This document shows, one piece after another, positions 1 through 14,300 of a DNA stretch of 64,000 nt. Location of the stretch: positions 27,456,865-27,520,864 of the forward strand of contig OX235275.1 in NCBI GenBank assembly GCA_944472155.2, read 5' to 3'. This DNA is from Trichobilharzia szidati (taxonomy: Eukaryota; Platyhelminthes; Trematoda; Strigeidida; Schistosomatidae). Every line of letters starts with the position of its first letter. Position 1 is the first letter of the stretch. Both the position numbers and the translations under genes were made by a program. The notes below the pieces were generated by a model. That model did not search any database. It was not told the DNA's origin and saw only the letters and a list, made by a program, of their open reading frames with translations.

Positions 1-424
1 GTTTTGGTTGAGAAAGTGGTGTGTAGTTCTGCAGCATTGAAAGTTCTTTCAACTGATCTGATCAATTTACGAATTAACATGTCAATGCAGTGACATATTA
101 AGCCGTAGATATTCATGGATGTAAAACTGTAAAGCCTGAGGAGGAAGAATTCATCGAAAACAACTGCTCGCTCCGAATCATCTTGTTTTGATCACCATTA
201 ATTGACAGGAAAATGACTCACACAGAGTTGACAGTTCACTGGATGAGACAATAGTTTTTCAGTCTTTTTTTATTCCTTCGCATTTTAAGTAGAACACAGA
301 CGGCTACAAGCATGAGCTCTGAAGTTTTTATTATCAGTAATATTCTTTAGATGGCAGATGACGTTGCTACCTTCTCGTCTAACTTCTCCAGTTTTGTGTA
401 CTTACTACCTACTGAATAATGAAC

Positions 425-545
425 TATGTGGACTTTAGGTGGGCGATGGCGGGGATTTGAACTCCGGACCATATGAGTTAGAATAGCACCTAAAATCCTA
501 ACCTCCAAGGTTAACCAAGCCCATGCTTTAACATGCTTTAATCTC
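425..545 (-). repeat. tRNA-like SINE head
   Basis: On the minus strand this stretch has a tRNA-like B-box region (GGAGTTCAAATCCCCGCC) preceded by a plausible anticodon-arm region. It resembles the other tRNA-headed repeats in this window. No body or tail could be bounded, so it is called a SINE fragment rather than a tRNA gene. Confidence 0.35.
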
Positions 546-879
546 ATTGATAACTAATTTGTAACTTCCCCTTCTAGATGAACGGAGCATATCTTATCTT
601 TTGGGTGTCAGGCAATATCGGATAATAATCATAGTTGAAGGCCAGTGTGGTAACCAATTCTTCACCTTGATACAAAGTCTAATCTTCACATGAGAGAGAG
701 AGACAGTCAAGGCGCGATCCGGGTACGTGTTAAACTTTCGACCGACGGATGGACACCTGCAGCTTGCTTAGCTAATCGGTAATGAGACTACTAAAGAAAA
801 ATGTTTGAGTGCGACGCTAGCAAGCCCAACTATGTAAATGTATTATCAGTATAAAAACAAAAACTTCGTGCATTGTGGG

Positions 880-1225
880 CACCGAGAGATTTTCCACATA
901 GTTTTTGCAACGGCCGCGATACTCCTCGGACGTCTACACTGAAGTGAACAGTTACCTCAAGAGACCACCCACAAGACTTTACCTTCAAGTCTGACTCAGA
1001 AGGAAGTGGAACAGCGTCAGTGTAGCTACATTGCCACGGTTTCCGGCGACCAAAACAAGTTCATACGTTATTTCATCTTATCGGATTCTGTAGCTCATAT
1101 TCATGGTTTTGCAACTCCAACTCTCCACTAGCTAGACTTGTATACCTGTCCACTAGTCCGATTGTATTCGCCAGACGTTAACATTCGCCTTCTCATTCAC
1201 TTTTGTGAGGAACACCTCTAACACG
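880..1225. repeat. Dispersed SINE-body repeat
   Basis: The segment around 1035-1140 (GTTTCCGGCGACCAAAA, then TTCATACGTTATTTC, then a GTAGCTCAT-type stretch) recurs at about 15295-15400 in the same orientation. It is therefore a dispersed repeat, here without a clear tRNA head. I see nothing gene-like in the rest of 1-1300. Confidence 0.45.
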
Positions 1226-1318
1226 AGGCATGAAGGCAGTAAGTAGGACATTCCTGACTATATATAGCAGCATTTCAAGAAGAGATTCAGGTCACTACTC
1301 ACTTATGGGAGCAAACCA

Positions 1319-1392
1319 TGTCCCAGGTGAGACTCGAACTCACAACTTTCAGATTATGAGCCTGGTGCACCAACTGGCTGAGCTACTAGGGC
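1319..1392 (-). pseudogene. tRNA-Met-like sequence (CAT anticodon), probably pseudo-tRNA or SINE head
   Basis: Read on the minus strand, these 74 nt fold as a near-complete tRNA. The T arm is perfect (GTGAG/CTCAC around TTCGAGT). The anticodon loop is CTCATAA, giving CAT (Met). The acceptor stem has one clear mismatch and a G-U pair, the anticodon stem has one mismatch, and the D loop is long. The defects and the many tRNA-derived SINEs nearby favour a pseudo-tRNA or SINE head, but a functional elongator tRNA-Met is not excluded. Confidence 0.45.
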
Positions 1393-1529
1393 TCCGAGTT
1401 TCTTCAAAAATACAAAACCATAGCTAGTGAAACTACACAGTTCAAGCTTGAAGCAAAGGGATCAGCATGACAAAGCTAAACAAACAACAACATTAAACAG
1501 TTAAAAAAGGCGCATTTAACACAACTTAC

Positions 1530-1884
1530 ATGACATCGTTCAATATCTTTGCGTAGGGCATCTAAAGCGGCTAGAACTCTTGGATTTGTTGATTTATAAC
1601 TTCCACTTGCACCACCACTTGCTGAACTACCACCACCTGCTTGTGATCCAGTTGATTCAAATAATAAATTTAAATCATTGACTGCTGTTGTTGATGTTGC
1701 TGTTGTTGCTGCTGTACCGGTCGGTGTTAAAATACAATGTCTTGCCAACGTATTCACTATTTTTTCACGTTCACTTAAAACAACCGGAGCTGGTGAAGCT
1801 AATTCACTTGTCACATTGTCAGAAGATGAAGAAGGATATGTTGAAGCACCACCTGGAATACTGGATGCGCCAGCACCTACTATC

Positions 1885-1920
<36 letters not shown>

Positions 1921-2339
1921 GTTGGCCCAGGCACAAGTAAGGCGATCTGTGCAAGAGCTAACAATTGTACATCATTATTTAAGGGTAAACTAGATCTAAG
2001 TAGGCCAGCTAAACTAACACGAGTAACTATTGAGCCTGTAGGAGTTGTAGAATGTGATTCAGCAGTAGAACTCTGAGAATTCGACGTTAAACTACTAGTA
2101 TTAAAGCCGGCTGTTATATTACTGCTCAAATCACTACCTGATAACACATTAGATACAACTGAACTACTACGATTTAAAGTCGAGGATGTATTAGTGCTAG
2201 AATTATTATCTGAATCAGATTGACCAGTCCCGTCGGCTAAAGAAGATTCAACAGAACCTTCAGTTACATGAGTATTTCTATTGCTGTCAACAAAAGCGGG
2301 AGCAGATTGAGGTAGACGAGAAATTCCCAAAACTAGAGC
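1530..2339 (-). CDS. NELFB: NELF-B C-terminal-region exon, Ser-rich with polyserine
   Basis: This 810-nt exon is phase 0 at both ends. It opens ALVLGISRLPQSAPAF, which aligns with NELF-B KALEPTGQSG, and closes LAALDALRKDIERCH, which aligns with YSQLGEKLEQLDHR. Between these lies a Ser/Thr/Gly-rich insert with 12 consecutive Ser residues coded by the (TAC/CTA)n tract at about 1886-1921. The donor is GTAAGTTG, so at least one more short exon or terminal segment is expected below 1530. I could not find it. Confidence 0.78.
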
Positions 2340-5300
2340 CTAGAAAAACAAAAGGCATATGACGTAGAGCTAAAAGTTATTAAGTGTAAAAATACATGTA
2401 GATTCTTTTGTCAAAAATATAAGAAATCAATGTGAAGTATTAAACCAATTTTCTTTTGAAGTGATTAGCACACTCTCTGATAACGGATGAGAAAGAAAAA
2501 GAAGAAGAAATATCAAACATTACTGAAACTCTCAAGCAAAACAACTACCCAAGGAACTTCATCAACAAAATCAACACAGACATTAAGTATGGTCGAAAAC
2601 GCATGCCGAAAACATGGACCTCAACAGTCGTCATTCCATATAGAGCAGAGACGTCAAACGATATCAGAAGAGTACTCAATCAGTTCGACGTTAGAGTTTT
2701 CTTCGAAACATCAGACACACTTCAAAGCAACCTTGTCCATATAAAAGACCAAATCCCTAGAGATTCTCTATCTAATTGTGTCTATAAAATAAAATGCTTG
2801 GAATGTGATGCGATATACATCGGACAAACATCTCGAGAAATCAAAATCAGAAGAAATGAACACCGTAGAGCCGCTCTGTTCGACCACCGAGAAATCCGGT
2901 TGAACTAGAAAAACTTGAAAGATCATCAGCCATAGCTTGTCTACACACTATAGAATCAGGCCACAAAATTCATTTTGACAATATTGAAATAATCCAGTAA
3001 AACTTCAGGAATCACAAAGAACGTCTAATATCAGAAGCACTTCATATCAAGTGGAATCCAAATTGTCTCAATAGAAATGGTGGACTAAAACACCTCCCTC
3101 CCCCATGAAGTGACAATTCAACACGAATGTGATATGCAAGTTCACTATGTAAACATACTGCTTGCATAATTCGACACACTGATCAAATCCAACAATCTTC
3201 ACTTGGTTTTTTTATCTTTACCAATTGACCAACTTGACAACGAAAACTGACCCCAGACTGACGAACGATGATCAAGTTAGTAAACTTTGTTTTGATATCA
3301 TAACAGATGTACTATTACCTTTGTTACTTGGTTTAGTGATCTTCATTGTTATTTTGACTTTCAATATGTCCCTTCAACTTGACCTAAGTCTATTTTCTCA
3401 CCCCTTAACCCTTTGTTATATATATGCTGAGATTTTGTAAATTCCGGTTTAATAATACTTTGATAAAGCTATTAATGGCATTAAATAGCGAAACGTCAGT
3501 AAAAACAATATCATTTTGTTGTTCATTCATTGGGAAATACAAAAACCTTTATTAGAATGAATATCATATACCCAATGCCCAAATTTTTTCAAGCTGTTAG
3601 AAGTGAACTTGGTTTGGACATATATAAAGTGATTAGCTACTTCACAACCGATTACAGAGGAGGGTATGACTGACTGACTGATTGACTGGCTGCCTGGTTG
3701 ACTAAATTTCAACAAAAAACTTGCCACAATCCATGTACACAAAAGATAGAGGTTAAAAGGTTCAAAGAAAGATAATGAGCACAAATGTGAGGGGATAGAG
3801 GGGACCATGACACTGAATGAATGTATCCTCGCAATTGAGAACGATTTTGAGCCATGTCTCCAATAGTCTCAAGCCATTGGTGCTTAGCATCTGGAAGACC
3901 CTGACAGGGCGACACCTACACCTCCCTACATCACTAAAACTAACTAGCAAAGATTTCCTGGACTGATGACAGGTTTTCATTTGATCACCTTTCACTCTTT
4001 TTCAGTCTAATCAAACGATAGGCTTTTGTTACGCCTATCACAATTCGTCATTCATCTACAAGTACTGAACTATTTTACAGCAGGGCTTAACAACACCACT
4101 AAATAAAAATATTTATCCATAGCAAAATAAAGGGGACCATCAAAGGCTTAGTGGATTCAAGTAAAATTAAAATAAAAAATACAATGCAGCAACCTACTTG
4201 TAAAACCTCTGGACGCCAACGAAACACAACAGACAGACCGTATTTATTATAAGCTGGTATATCTGGATGATGAACTTTTGTTGGTGCCGTAGCAGCAGCA
4301 GCAGCAACCGTTGATGATGACGTGATGATGCCAAAGACGACGGTGGATTAGGTGTAGTCGGTTTATTGTGACTGCTACTACCTCCACTACTAGCACGACC
4401 TCCACGTGTTTGCGCTAGTGTTACAACTAGTTTTAGCAATGCACGAAGTGTTGCCAATTCATTACGCTCCAAACAAAATAGACAGTGATATTGTAGAATA
4501 AGATAACCTATTGGGTGGGCTAAATAACCAGGCGGTATAGTGATACTGGTACATTGAGTAGCATCTAGAATAAAATTTGAGTGAGAAGACAAAAATAACA
4601 AGTGAGGCAATAAAAAAGAACAGAATGGACAATAACATGGAAGAATAGATATCATTATTCCATTAGGTTCCATGTAGAGTATGAGGCTGAGACACAACAC
4701 ACTCGCACTTCACGCTGTTCGCCGAAGTCCTTCTTACCTCCTCTTCCACATATGATCCCCTCCATACCACCCTCACAGTCCCAGTGGATGATTGGTCGAC
4801 GAGCTTACAACGTAACCGGAAGGTTCTGAGTCCAATCCTCCGAGGGTGGATGGGTTCATAGCTAGGAACTGGAGAAAAGTACTGGATGGTCGAGCAGTCT
4901 GAGGTGCTCGACTCAAGTTCTCAACCACGATGTAGGCGTCGGTTTGAACTCTACTTCTGACGCACACTTCAAGCTTTCCTAGTTTACCAGCCGATATTAA
5001 GCCCCTTTAAAGAGAGAAGGTAGGGTGTGACGATAGAGACCCAGGATAAACAACACAATCACTCTACAATGCCTGAAATAGACATCATTGAAGCACATAA
5101 TTTTTCTCATTTTTCTTTCAGAATTTTGAGCACATGACGCTTCATTATCACCATCGACAAATTTCTTGAGGGATACGCTTTACTGCACAATCTTAAGAGT
5201 ACAGGCCACATCGTAAAAGTGATCTCACAATTAGCAACTACAAACAATACCTCTTGACATCAAAATGAAAAATCGACTGGCGTTCTCACAATCTTCTGTA

Positions 5301-8300
5301 TAATCTTCCATACTACTGATTAGTTGAGATGAGCAGTTGTATACCACTCATATCAACACATAGTACCTGTCAACCAGCCAACCACATCAAAGTGATCGAC
5401 ACATAAGGGGACAGCCCCGTTTTGCTCATCAACAGTGTAGCTTATTTGACTCAGCTGAGAAGGCTAACTTAATTCAAAACCATACCTGACTGCCGACAAA
5501 CTCCTTGGACGAATTGGTAAGACCATACATTCGAATGAATCTTCAATTTACGTATTAATTTACAATTTACACAGTTCGAAGTAATTAGGTTCACCACTAA
5601 TATGCAGATTGATAATTTGCTTCATCGACAGTACATTACATAGGACGCAATCTCCTGAAAAAAGATTCCGTAATCTTTGACATTTATCCTTCATATTTTT
5701 TCTTGAATTGCACAGCGATAGGTAGGCAGGAAGCGAATTAAAAATTTGAAGTTCATATCTTGGAAGAGTGAAACGACGATGACGATGACGACAACGACAA
5801 ACAACAACAACAATAACGAGAAACGGAGACTTGGATTTCTTGGATTTCTACTGTCGATATATGGATGAAAAACGAGAATGATGCAATGAACATCCTTGAC
5901 AAGTTTAATGATGCCCATTCAGCAATAAACTTTACCATAGAGAAAGAAAGTGATGACAGTATCTCATTCCTAGACGTCTTCATGGCAAGGAAAGAAGATA
6001 GCACACTAAGAAGGAGTGCGTATAGGAAACCTACAACAACAGGTCAGTACACTCATCTTTTGAATTTTGTAACTTTGAAATATAAACATAATTTGGTAAT
6101 GTGTCTGGTTCATAGAGCTAGGTTAATCTGTTCAAACGACTGCCTCAATTAGGAGCTTAAGATTATTAGAGAATTACTTAGAAAACAATGGTTATCCAGA
6201 TAAGTTCAACGAGAAAAATATGAATTAATTCACCACCTAGGAGAGTCGGTATGGCAACAGTTCCGAAAAAACCACTGTTCATAGAACTGCAGTTCCTCAG
6301 TGACAACATCAGCGAAATAATAACACAGCACCTGAAGAATGCAGTTAAAAGAGAGCTTATTATGCAGCAGAGGTAAGTTGTCTCTTCACAATCATCCCTA
6401 TTCTACGTTTGAGAAATAAGGATAAACTACCTAAATTTGCCCCTTCTACATATATCTACCAGTTTGACTGCAGCTGCGGAGCCAGCTACATCGGGCGTAT
6501 AATTAGGCAGGTTCATCATCGTATTTCCAAACATCATCCAGCATGGTTAAACAAGGGACAAACAAGATCTATTCGTAGCTGTATCTCAGCACACCTTGTA
6601 GATAGTGAGCATAAGGTTGACGTCAATACTGCATTTAAAATTATTTATCGCATTCCTACTAACCTTAATTTTGCTTTACGAGTTCGTCTTCAACATACAG
6701 CTGAAGCAATAGGAATCCACCTGAAGAAGCCAAATCTGAGTGTTCAGAAGAAATTTCTACAGCCACTTTCCTTACCTTGACCATCGTTACATCGATGTAT
6801 AAACCGAACTACTTCGCCCCCTACCCCTAAACCTTTAAAAATTATAAAACTGATAACTGTCCTCGCCTAGATTACTAGCTCGCTAGTTTTCTCACCGGTC
6901 CCAAGCCCGGATAAAGAGGGAGGGTTGGGGTGTGGTGCTAGCAACTCCACCCCCAAAACTTAACTGAATCGCTACAGAAACTTCAACGCACAAATATATT
7001 AAAAATACTAAAAATATCAACAATAACCTTATTTTTCTCTGGAATCAGGGAAGTGAAATGATGCAGGCTGGTGAAAGCCTTCGGGAAACCAGTCAGCCGA
7101 TGTGCCTTCTTCCGATGAACCCAAAAATATGGATGGGGACGTGGAATGTTCGTACAACGTATGAAACTGGAAAGGCTGCCCGTGTAGCCGCAGAAATGAG
7201 AAGATATGGAATAGAAGTGTTGGGAATCTGCGAAAGCAGATGGAACGGAAGTGGAAGGTGCCAACTATCAACTGGGGAGACAGTAATCTATTCCGGTTAC
7301 CCAGAGGACAACCACGAGCACACCGAGGGAGTGGCCATCATGATGTCACCAACAGCAGCCACAGCTCTCATGCAGTGAGAACCAATCTCCTCCAGGATAA
7401 TGAAAGCTAGGTTCAACTCAAAATGAAGGAAGGTTACAATCATTCAATGCTATGCGCTTACAAACGTCTCAGAACAAGAGAAGAACGAGGATTTCTACAG
7501 ACAACTACAAACAGTAATGGACAACGTCCCAAATGGCGATATCAGAATCCTGATGGGTGATATTAATGCGAAACTGGTAGGAGACAATACAGGAAGAGAA
7601 CTCACCATGGGTCGTGAGGCCCTCGGTGAAGTGAACGACAATGGTGAACTCTTCTCAGACTTCTGCGCCTTCAATGATTTGGTGATTGGTGGCAGTGTGT
7701 TCAAACACAAGGATATACACAAGGCGACATGGATTTCACCAGATGGACACACCGAAAACCAGAAAGACTTCATTTCAATCTCAAGGAAGTGGAGACGGAG
7801 CCTACTGGACACAAGATCGAAGAGAGGAGCAGATGTGGTTTCGGAACACTATCTAGTACAAGGGACTTTCAAGGTGAAGCTAAAACCCTCGAGGATACCT
7901 GGGGATAGGCCAAAATGCAAGCTCAACACTCAAAAACTGAAAGACACAACCACAAAGGACGCTTTCACTGCAACTGTGAGAATAAATCAGGAAATACTAC
8001 GTGACATCAATGAGGAATCATGCGAGGAAGACCATTGGAACTCTCTGAAGGTAATTTTCAACGAAACGTGTTCAACGATTTTAGGAAGAAAGAAGAAACA
8101 ATACAAGGAATGGCTCTCAACGGACACTTGGAAGCTAATAGAGGAGAGGAGAATGGTGAAAGAGAAAATGATTCAATGCAAAGATGGACAAGAGAAAGAG
8201 ACGCTGAACTCAACTTACACAGCACTGGACAAAGAAGTGAAGAAGAGTGCTAGGAAGGACAAAAGACAATTCTACGACAATCTGGCCATTGAAGCTGAGA

Positions 8301-11300
8301 AGGTAGCAGGCAAAAGAGACCTGAGGACATTATATCAGATAACCAAGTCTCTATCCGGGAAGAAATCAACACAAGTGAAACCTATAAAAGACAGCCAAGG
8401 GAACCCAATTACCACGGAAGAAAGACAGATTAGACAATGGGCGGATGACTTCAAAAGACTCTTGAACCGACCACCACCTGCAACCCATCCAGAAATACCA
8501 ACAACAGCGCGTACACAACTGCAAGTTGACACCAATCCTCCAACGAAAGCTGAAGTCTTGAATGCAATCAAGCTTCTGAAAGCTGGAAAAGCAGCTTTAC
8601 CAGATGGAATACCCCCGAAAGCACTGAAAGCGGACCCAGAGACGACAGCAGATACGCTGACTCCATTATTGCGAAAAGTCTGGAAGGAGGGCAAGGTGCC
8701 TACTGACTGGAGGAAAGGTTACCTTGTGAAACTACCAAAGAAGGGCGACCTAGGACTCTGCAAGAACTGGCGAGGAATCATGCTACTGTCGACGCCAAGT
8801 AAAAATCTGAGTCGCATCATCCTGGAGAGAATAAAGGACGCACTGCATACAGAATTCCGACCAGAACAAGCTGGATTCAGGAAAGGCAAATCATGTTCTG
8901 TCCAAATTGCCACTCTACGCATCACCATCGAACAAAGCATGGAATGGTGATCACACCTCTACCTCAACTTTATAGACTTTGAGAAGGCGTACGACAGCGT
9001 TGACCGCGAAGTAATTTGGAAACTACTCGAGTACTACGGCGTACCCCAAATATTCATCAACCTTATTCAACAGCTGTACGACAACGAAACATGTCAAGTG
9101 ATCCACAACGGAAAACTCAGCGAGGCGTTTGGAGTAAACACAGGAGTCAGACAAGGGTGCTTATTATCACCAATGATATTCCTAATTGTGGTGGACTGGA
9201 TAATGTGTCAGACAGTAGGAAACGAGAAGACAGGGATATCCTGGACCGATGTGAAGAACCTAGAAGACCTGGATTTCGTGGACGATTTATGTTTGATGTC
9301 ACACAAAATCGAAAACTTACAAGCGAAAACCGACAAACTGGTCGAATAATCAGCAAAGACAGAACTCCAGCTGAACAAAGACAAGACGGAGGTTATGAAA
9401 ATAACCAACCAGTAACAACCACAACAGCAGCAACATCCAGCGTCAATCACCATCGACGGGAGGGATTTGAAAGAGGTTACTTCATTCACTTATCTAGAGA
9501 GTATTGTCTCAACTACAGGAGGAACGGACGGGGATGTCAAATCGAGAATCGGGAAGGCGAGAAACACATTCATCAACTTCAAACCAATCTGGAAATCTTC
9601 GTCACTCAGCATCAACAACAAAATTCGGATTTTCAATACAAACGTCAAATCAGTTCTTCTATACGGATCAGAAACTTGGCGGGTCACAAAGAATATTTTC
9701 AACAGCCTGTTGCAGACCTTTATCAACAACTGTCTTTGTTCTATACTCAAGATTAGAGGGCCGGAAAGAATCACCAGCAAGAAACTATGGGAACAAACAA
9801 AACAAGGACCAATCGCCCAACAAATATGCAGAGGAAAGTGGAGATGGATTAGGCTGTCGCTAAGGAGGCCGTTGGGTGACATCGCGCGTCAGGCCCTTGA
9901 GTGGAACTCGAAGAGGGAGTGGCAAGTGGGTCGTCCAAGGGTGACATGGAGGAGATCGTGTGAAGAAGAACTGAAACAGTATGGATTAACATGGATGCAG
10001 GTAAAAAGTACAGCAGAAGACAGAAAGCAAGTGGAGATGTGCAGTTGAAGCCCTATGTTCCACTAGGAACCCAAAGGAACAATAATAATAATAATTGTCC
10101 CAATTATTTTATTTTTTCTGACTACTTCATTTTTAATTACATGTTATCCTTGTACAATTATTTTATTTCTATGATCACTTCAACCTTAGCTACAAATTAT
10201 AATTGTCTAAATAGTTTTATTTTCTTTAACAATCCGTTACGCAATCAACCTGTGTACACGCTTATTCCTTAATTACTCTTCATTTCCACTCGGTAATAGG
10301 CCCGGTAAAGGAATAAAGTTACGTATGCGGCTAGTAACCATGCCCCGTAAAAAAGTCACCATGGAGCTGCTGAAACTTCAAAGTTCAAGCTAGAAGTTCT
10401 GTGTCCCACTGGGCGTGCGAAGGAATGAACGTAGATAGAACTTAGCAAGACACATAGAAAATCCCAATGTAATTTAATCTGAATAGAAATAGAAATCTAT
10501 CATCACCTATTGCAAAGCATTTATTAATGTCAGGTCACAAAATCAATATTGATCAATGATTGCTTCACAATCATCTCACCACATAACTCTAATTCAAGGT
10601 TGGTTATTGAAGGTGATAAGAGCATTTTGGGGATTAATCACATACAGCCTAAACTATGCGTACAAAAAACAATAGACTTCAACCTTGGCCTCCCATGGAC
10701 TGACTACTTGATCTATTTAAATATGATTGGTCATTAGTATGTACCTTTGTTTTATATAACTGAGTAATTGATATGCATTTTATTATATTATTGTCAAGAG
10801 TGCTAGTTGTAAAGCGACTCTAGAGGAACTACGAAATGAAGATATCATCACGCGAAATTTATCCTCTAAATGCTTGATTGTTTTGAGAGCTTAAGATGTT
10901 CGAGAGATAATATAATTTACCTTTAATACGTTTCTGCCAAACCAATGGTGGGGGAGGCGGTGGATTAATTGATTCTCTTGACGATTCATGGGATGATGAT
11001 GATGATGGTCGTTGGCTGGATGCTGAAACAGTCCCACCTGAAACTTCTACACCAGTTGACCATACACTATTACTTGCAGTTATGATTTCTTCAGCTACTT
11101 GCGCTTTCCATGTGGAAACTTGTAGTTGAGCAACAGCTGGTAGAATATAACTAATAAGCGCCTTAGCTGGACAGTTTAATACGGGATCTTCTGAAGACGC
11201 TGACACTGATGATGAAGGCGGTGGTGCAGTACGTTTACCACCTCCGTGTGCTTCTTTACTTTTTGAAGATTGTAGGCAAGAATGTGGAACCAAATCATCG

Positions 11301-14300
11301 CCTAAACCAAGTACTAACAGATGAACAAGTAAGTGGACTTCTGGTATATCCTGAAAGAAAAAGAGGATCTTTTATAGTTATTATAATAATAATCATAGTA
11401 ATGTGCGTAGGTGGCTTAACGGTAGGATGCTTGGCGGCAAACACTCATGTGCTCCAAAGCTCGATTCCCGGCCGACGCAATCCCAATAAACTTAATTTAG
11501 TAAGTTCGGTGAAACATGAGGGTTTTGAAGCTTCAGCTTTGAATATTCAGTAGCAGTTGTGTTATTCACGGGGTAAAGTCGCACGTGTCACACCCAACCT
11601 TCTCTTTTTATTTGCCTTACTAAATGGGTTTAGCATAAATTAAGGAGTGCTTCAGCGGGAAGTTGAACTGTTGATATGAAAAAAAGAAAGAGGAGACGAG
11701 GCGACAAATTGTAAACAAAGGAAGAAAGTCTTTATTCATCTTCCTTACAAAGGAGAAGTAGTATCCTTCCTCTAAAGGATGTCCACTTTCCCCTTTTCTG
11801 TTTAACTTCATCATAGATATGCTAATGGAAGTATCCTTAACTGAACTTAACGACTTAGGAATCGACTTGTTACCAGGGAATAGACTTATGGACTTAGAAT
11901 ATGCAGACGACGTAGTCCTGTTAGGGGAGGATGCTGACAAAATGCAGAGTCTTCTGAACACCTTGAGCAGCAATCTTCGTATGTTTGGCATGCGATTCGC
12001 CCCTGTAAAATGTAAGATGCTGCTACAGGACTGGACTACGTCAACTCCTAGCTTAGTGATAGGGAGTGAAGTGATAGAACATGTTGACCACTTCACCTAT
12101 TTGGGAAATTGTATCAGCATCAACGGATTGATCGGTGACGAAATCTCAGCACGGATCCAAAAAGCTCGGGCTGCTTTCGCTAACTTACACCGTCTCTGGC
12201 GTAGGCGTGACATCCGGCTATCAACCAAAGGAAGGGGGGAATGCTCAGCAGTTCGCTCCGTCCTTCTCTATGGCTCTGAAACATGGCCAATACGAGTTGA
12301 AGACATGAAAAGGTTGACTGTTTTTGACCACAGATGTTTACGATCTCTTTCTCGCGTTAGGTGGTATAATAAAGTAAGTAATGTTGACGTTAGGCGTAGA
12401 CTGTTGGGCAAAGAGGGAACGTCAATCGACGAGGCTATAAAGTTACATAGATTGAGATGGCTAAGTCACGTGGTGCGCATGCCTAACCATCGCCTCCCCC
12501 GACGGACGGGCATTACTAGCTGATATAGGTGCAGGTTGGAAAAGAGTAAGTGGTGGCCAAACAAAAACATGGCCTCATCAATCCATGAAATGCTTGACAG
12601 TTAAACTGAGTCAGGTAGGGAGGGAGATGCAGACTTCCGGGTTGGGGCCCTCGGGACTCTAAGAATCAATGGCTGGAGACACTAGGTGGCATGGCTCAAA
12701 ATCGTTGTCAATGGCTTACGCAGATGTATTCAGTCTCTGCAAACTTTCATATTCCTTTCTACCATTACTCATTCTGTTTCACTCTTATACTTGTCAAAAC
12801 TCTATTGATTCTCTTCACTCATTTTCTTGTCTACCTTTGTGTGCTCTTTGAAACGTGGCAACTCGAACTGCTGCACTTCGGTGCCAAGTTCTATGTTGAA
12901 TCCAGCCAGCCAGCCTAAATAATTGACAAAAGAGTCGGGGAAGATGGTTCCCTGCAGTTAAGCTGATATGGCCTGTGATTCAAACTAAATAAAGTCTTCA
13001 GAATAAAAAGGAATACTGTTTCACTATTCACAAAAGCTGTGGATATCACGAGAAACTGAAGATAATGTATAATTAATCGTTTAGAGAAATGATGAAAATA
13101 TGGCATATAGGTGTCTGTAGACAATAGATATGGTAGCTATGAGTTAACGACTCTGTGAATCAGCAGAAACCAGAATTCATTGACCATTGGATTGAGTCCC
13201 GATGACCAAATAGTCAACAAGGTCGCCTTACAACAGGAAGGTGGTCGTTGATTCGATCCCTGGTGGATGGGTACTGATGAAAAGTCTCAAAGTAGGACAA
13301 AACAACTGCCCAGTACTCCCTGCTGGTTTTCCAATGGTTCACTCTCTCAGTCGAAACCATGGAAACCAGCAAATGAAAGTCTGTTAGTAATTGTTGTGAT
13401 AAGCATCTAACCATCCTCCATAAGCGGTAAATTCGTCTTGAGTTAGCTAGCTACACAGAAACCATATTTTTTTGGAACTGGTGGCCTCATACTACGGAGA
13501 GTGGCCACAAAGACCAAGGTAAGTTTACTGTGAGTCTTTATAATTCGCATCCTGTCTGGTTAGCTCTCTTTTAACAACTCTATTGCTGATGACAACGCAT
13601 TTTCGTACTAATTTTGTATTCTTATTTCTTTAACAGAATGAAGCATACTGTGTATAAAGGCAAATCTTCCTCTGCCTTGCCTACTGAAGCTGGGATCCCT
13701 CAGAGTGCTTTTCTCTCTCCTGTTCCTTTTCTTTCTTCTTACGTGACTTACGTGACCTCTTTTGGATGAATCCAACTCTGGTGATCTGACTGTCTCGTTA
13801 TCAGTTACTTCCCGAATAGCTTTTTGTAGGATATCAGTCAGTAGTCTAAGACAAATGGTCTTAAGTTAAATTCCTCCAAATGCCAAACAAGCACAACTAT
13901 GATCTACACGAGCTGATTCGTTCATATGATGTTTGTAACACATAGAAACTAATTCAAGCACCAAATACTTTGGGATATTTTTTTCCACTAACCTTTTATG
14001 GTCATCCTGTGTCTTGTTGATTTCTAAGAAAATATTCTGCCGTCTAAACTTATACACTAAGAAGTTATGTTAATAAGGAATCACTCAACCTATAGGTCCA
14101 CCGTTCGTTAACTCTTCCGTCTTACCTACTGTTCTTTATTGCTCCCACTTATTCTTCCCTGGGCTACTCAAAAAAAACTGTGAGATATTTTGAAGGGTAT
14201 TGAAATTTGTGAGTTGGTTAGACAGGTAGTGTGCCATTAATTCAGGCAGCTCGTTACCATTGTAGTCGACAGACACTTAGAATCATGAGAGAATTGAACT

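Noticed and set aside
1678..2076. Plus-strand frames with poly-Leu or poly-Tyr runs
   Set aside because: Antisense of the NELF-B exon; the runs come from the trinucleotide repeat that encodes polyserine on the minus strand.
1476..2339. Mediator subunit (MED12-type) as identity of the Ser-rich minus-strand protein
   Set aside because: No Mediator motif fits. The WCLDAC, KYLYDD..RHIW and PRDIPEVHLL segments fit NELF-B.
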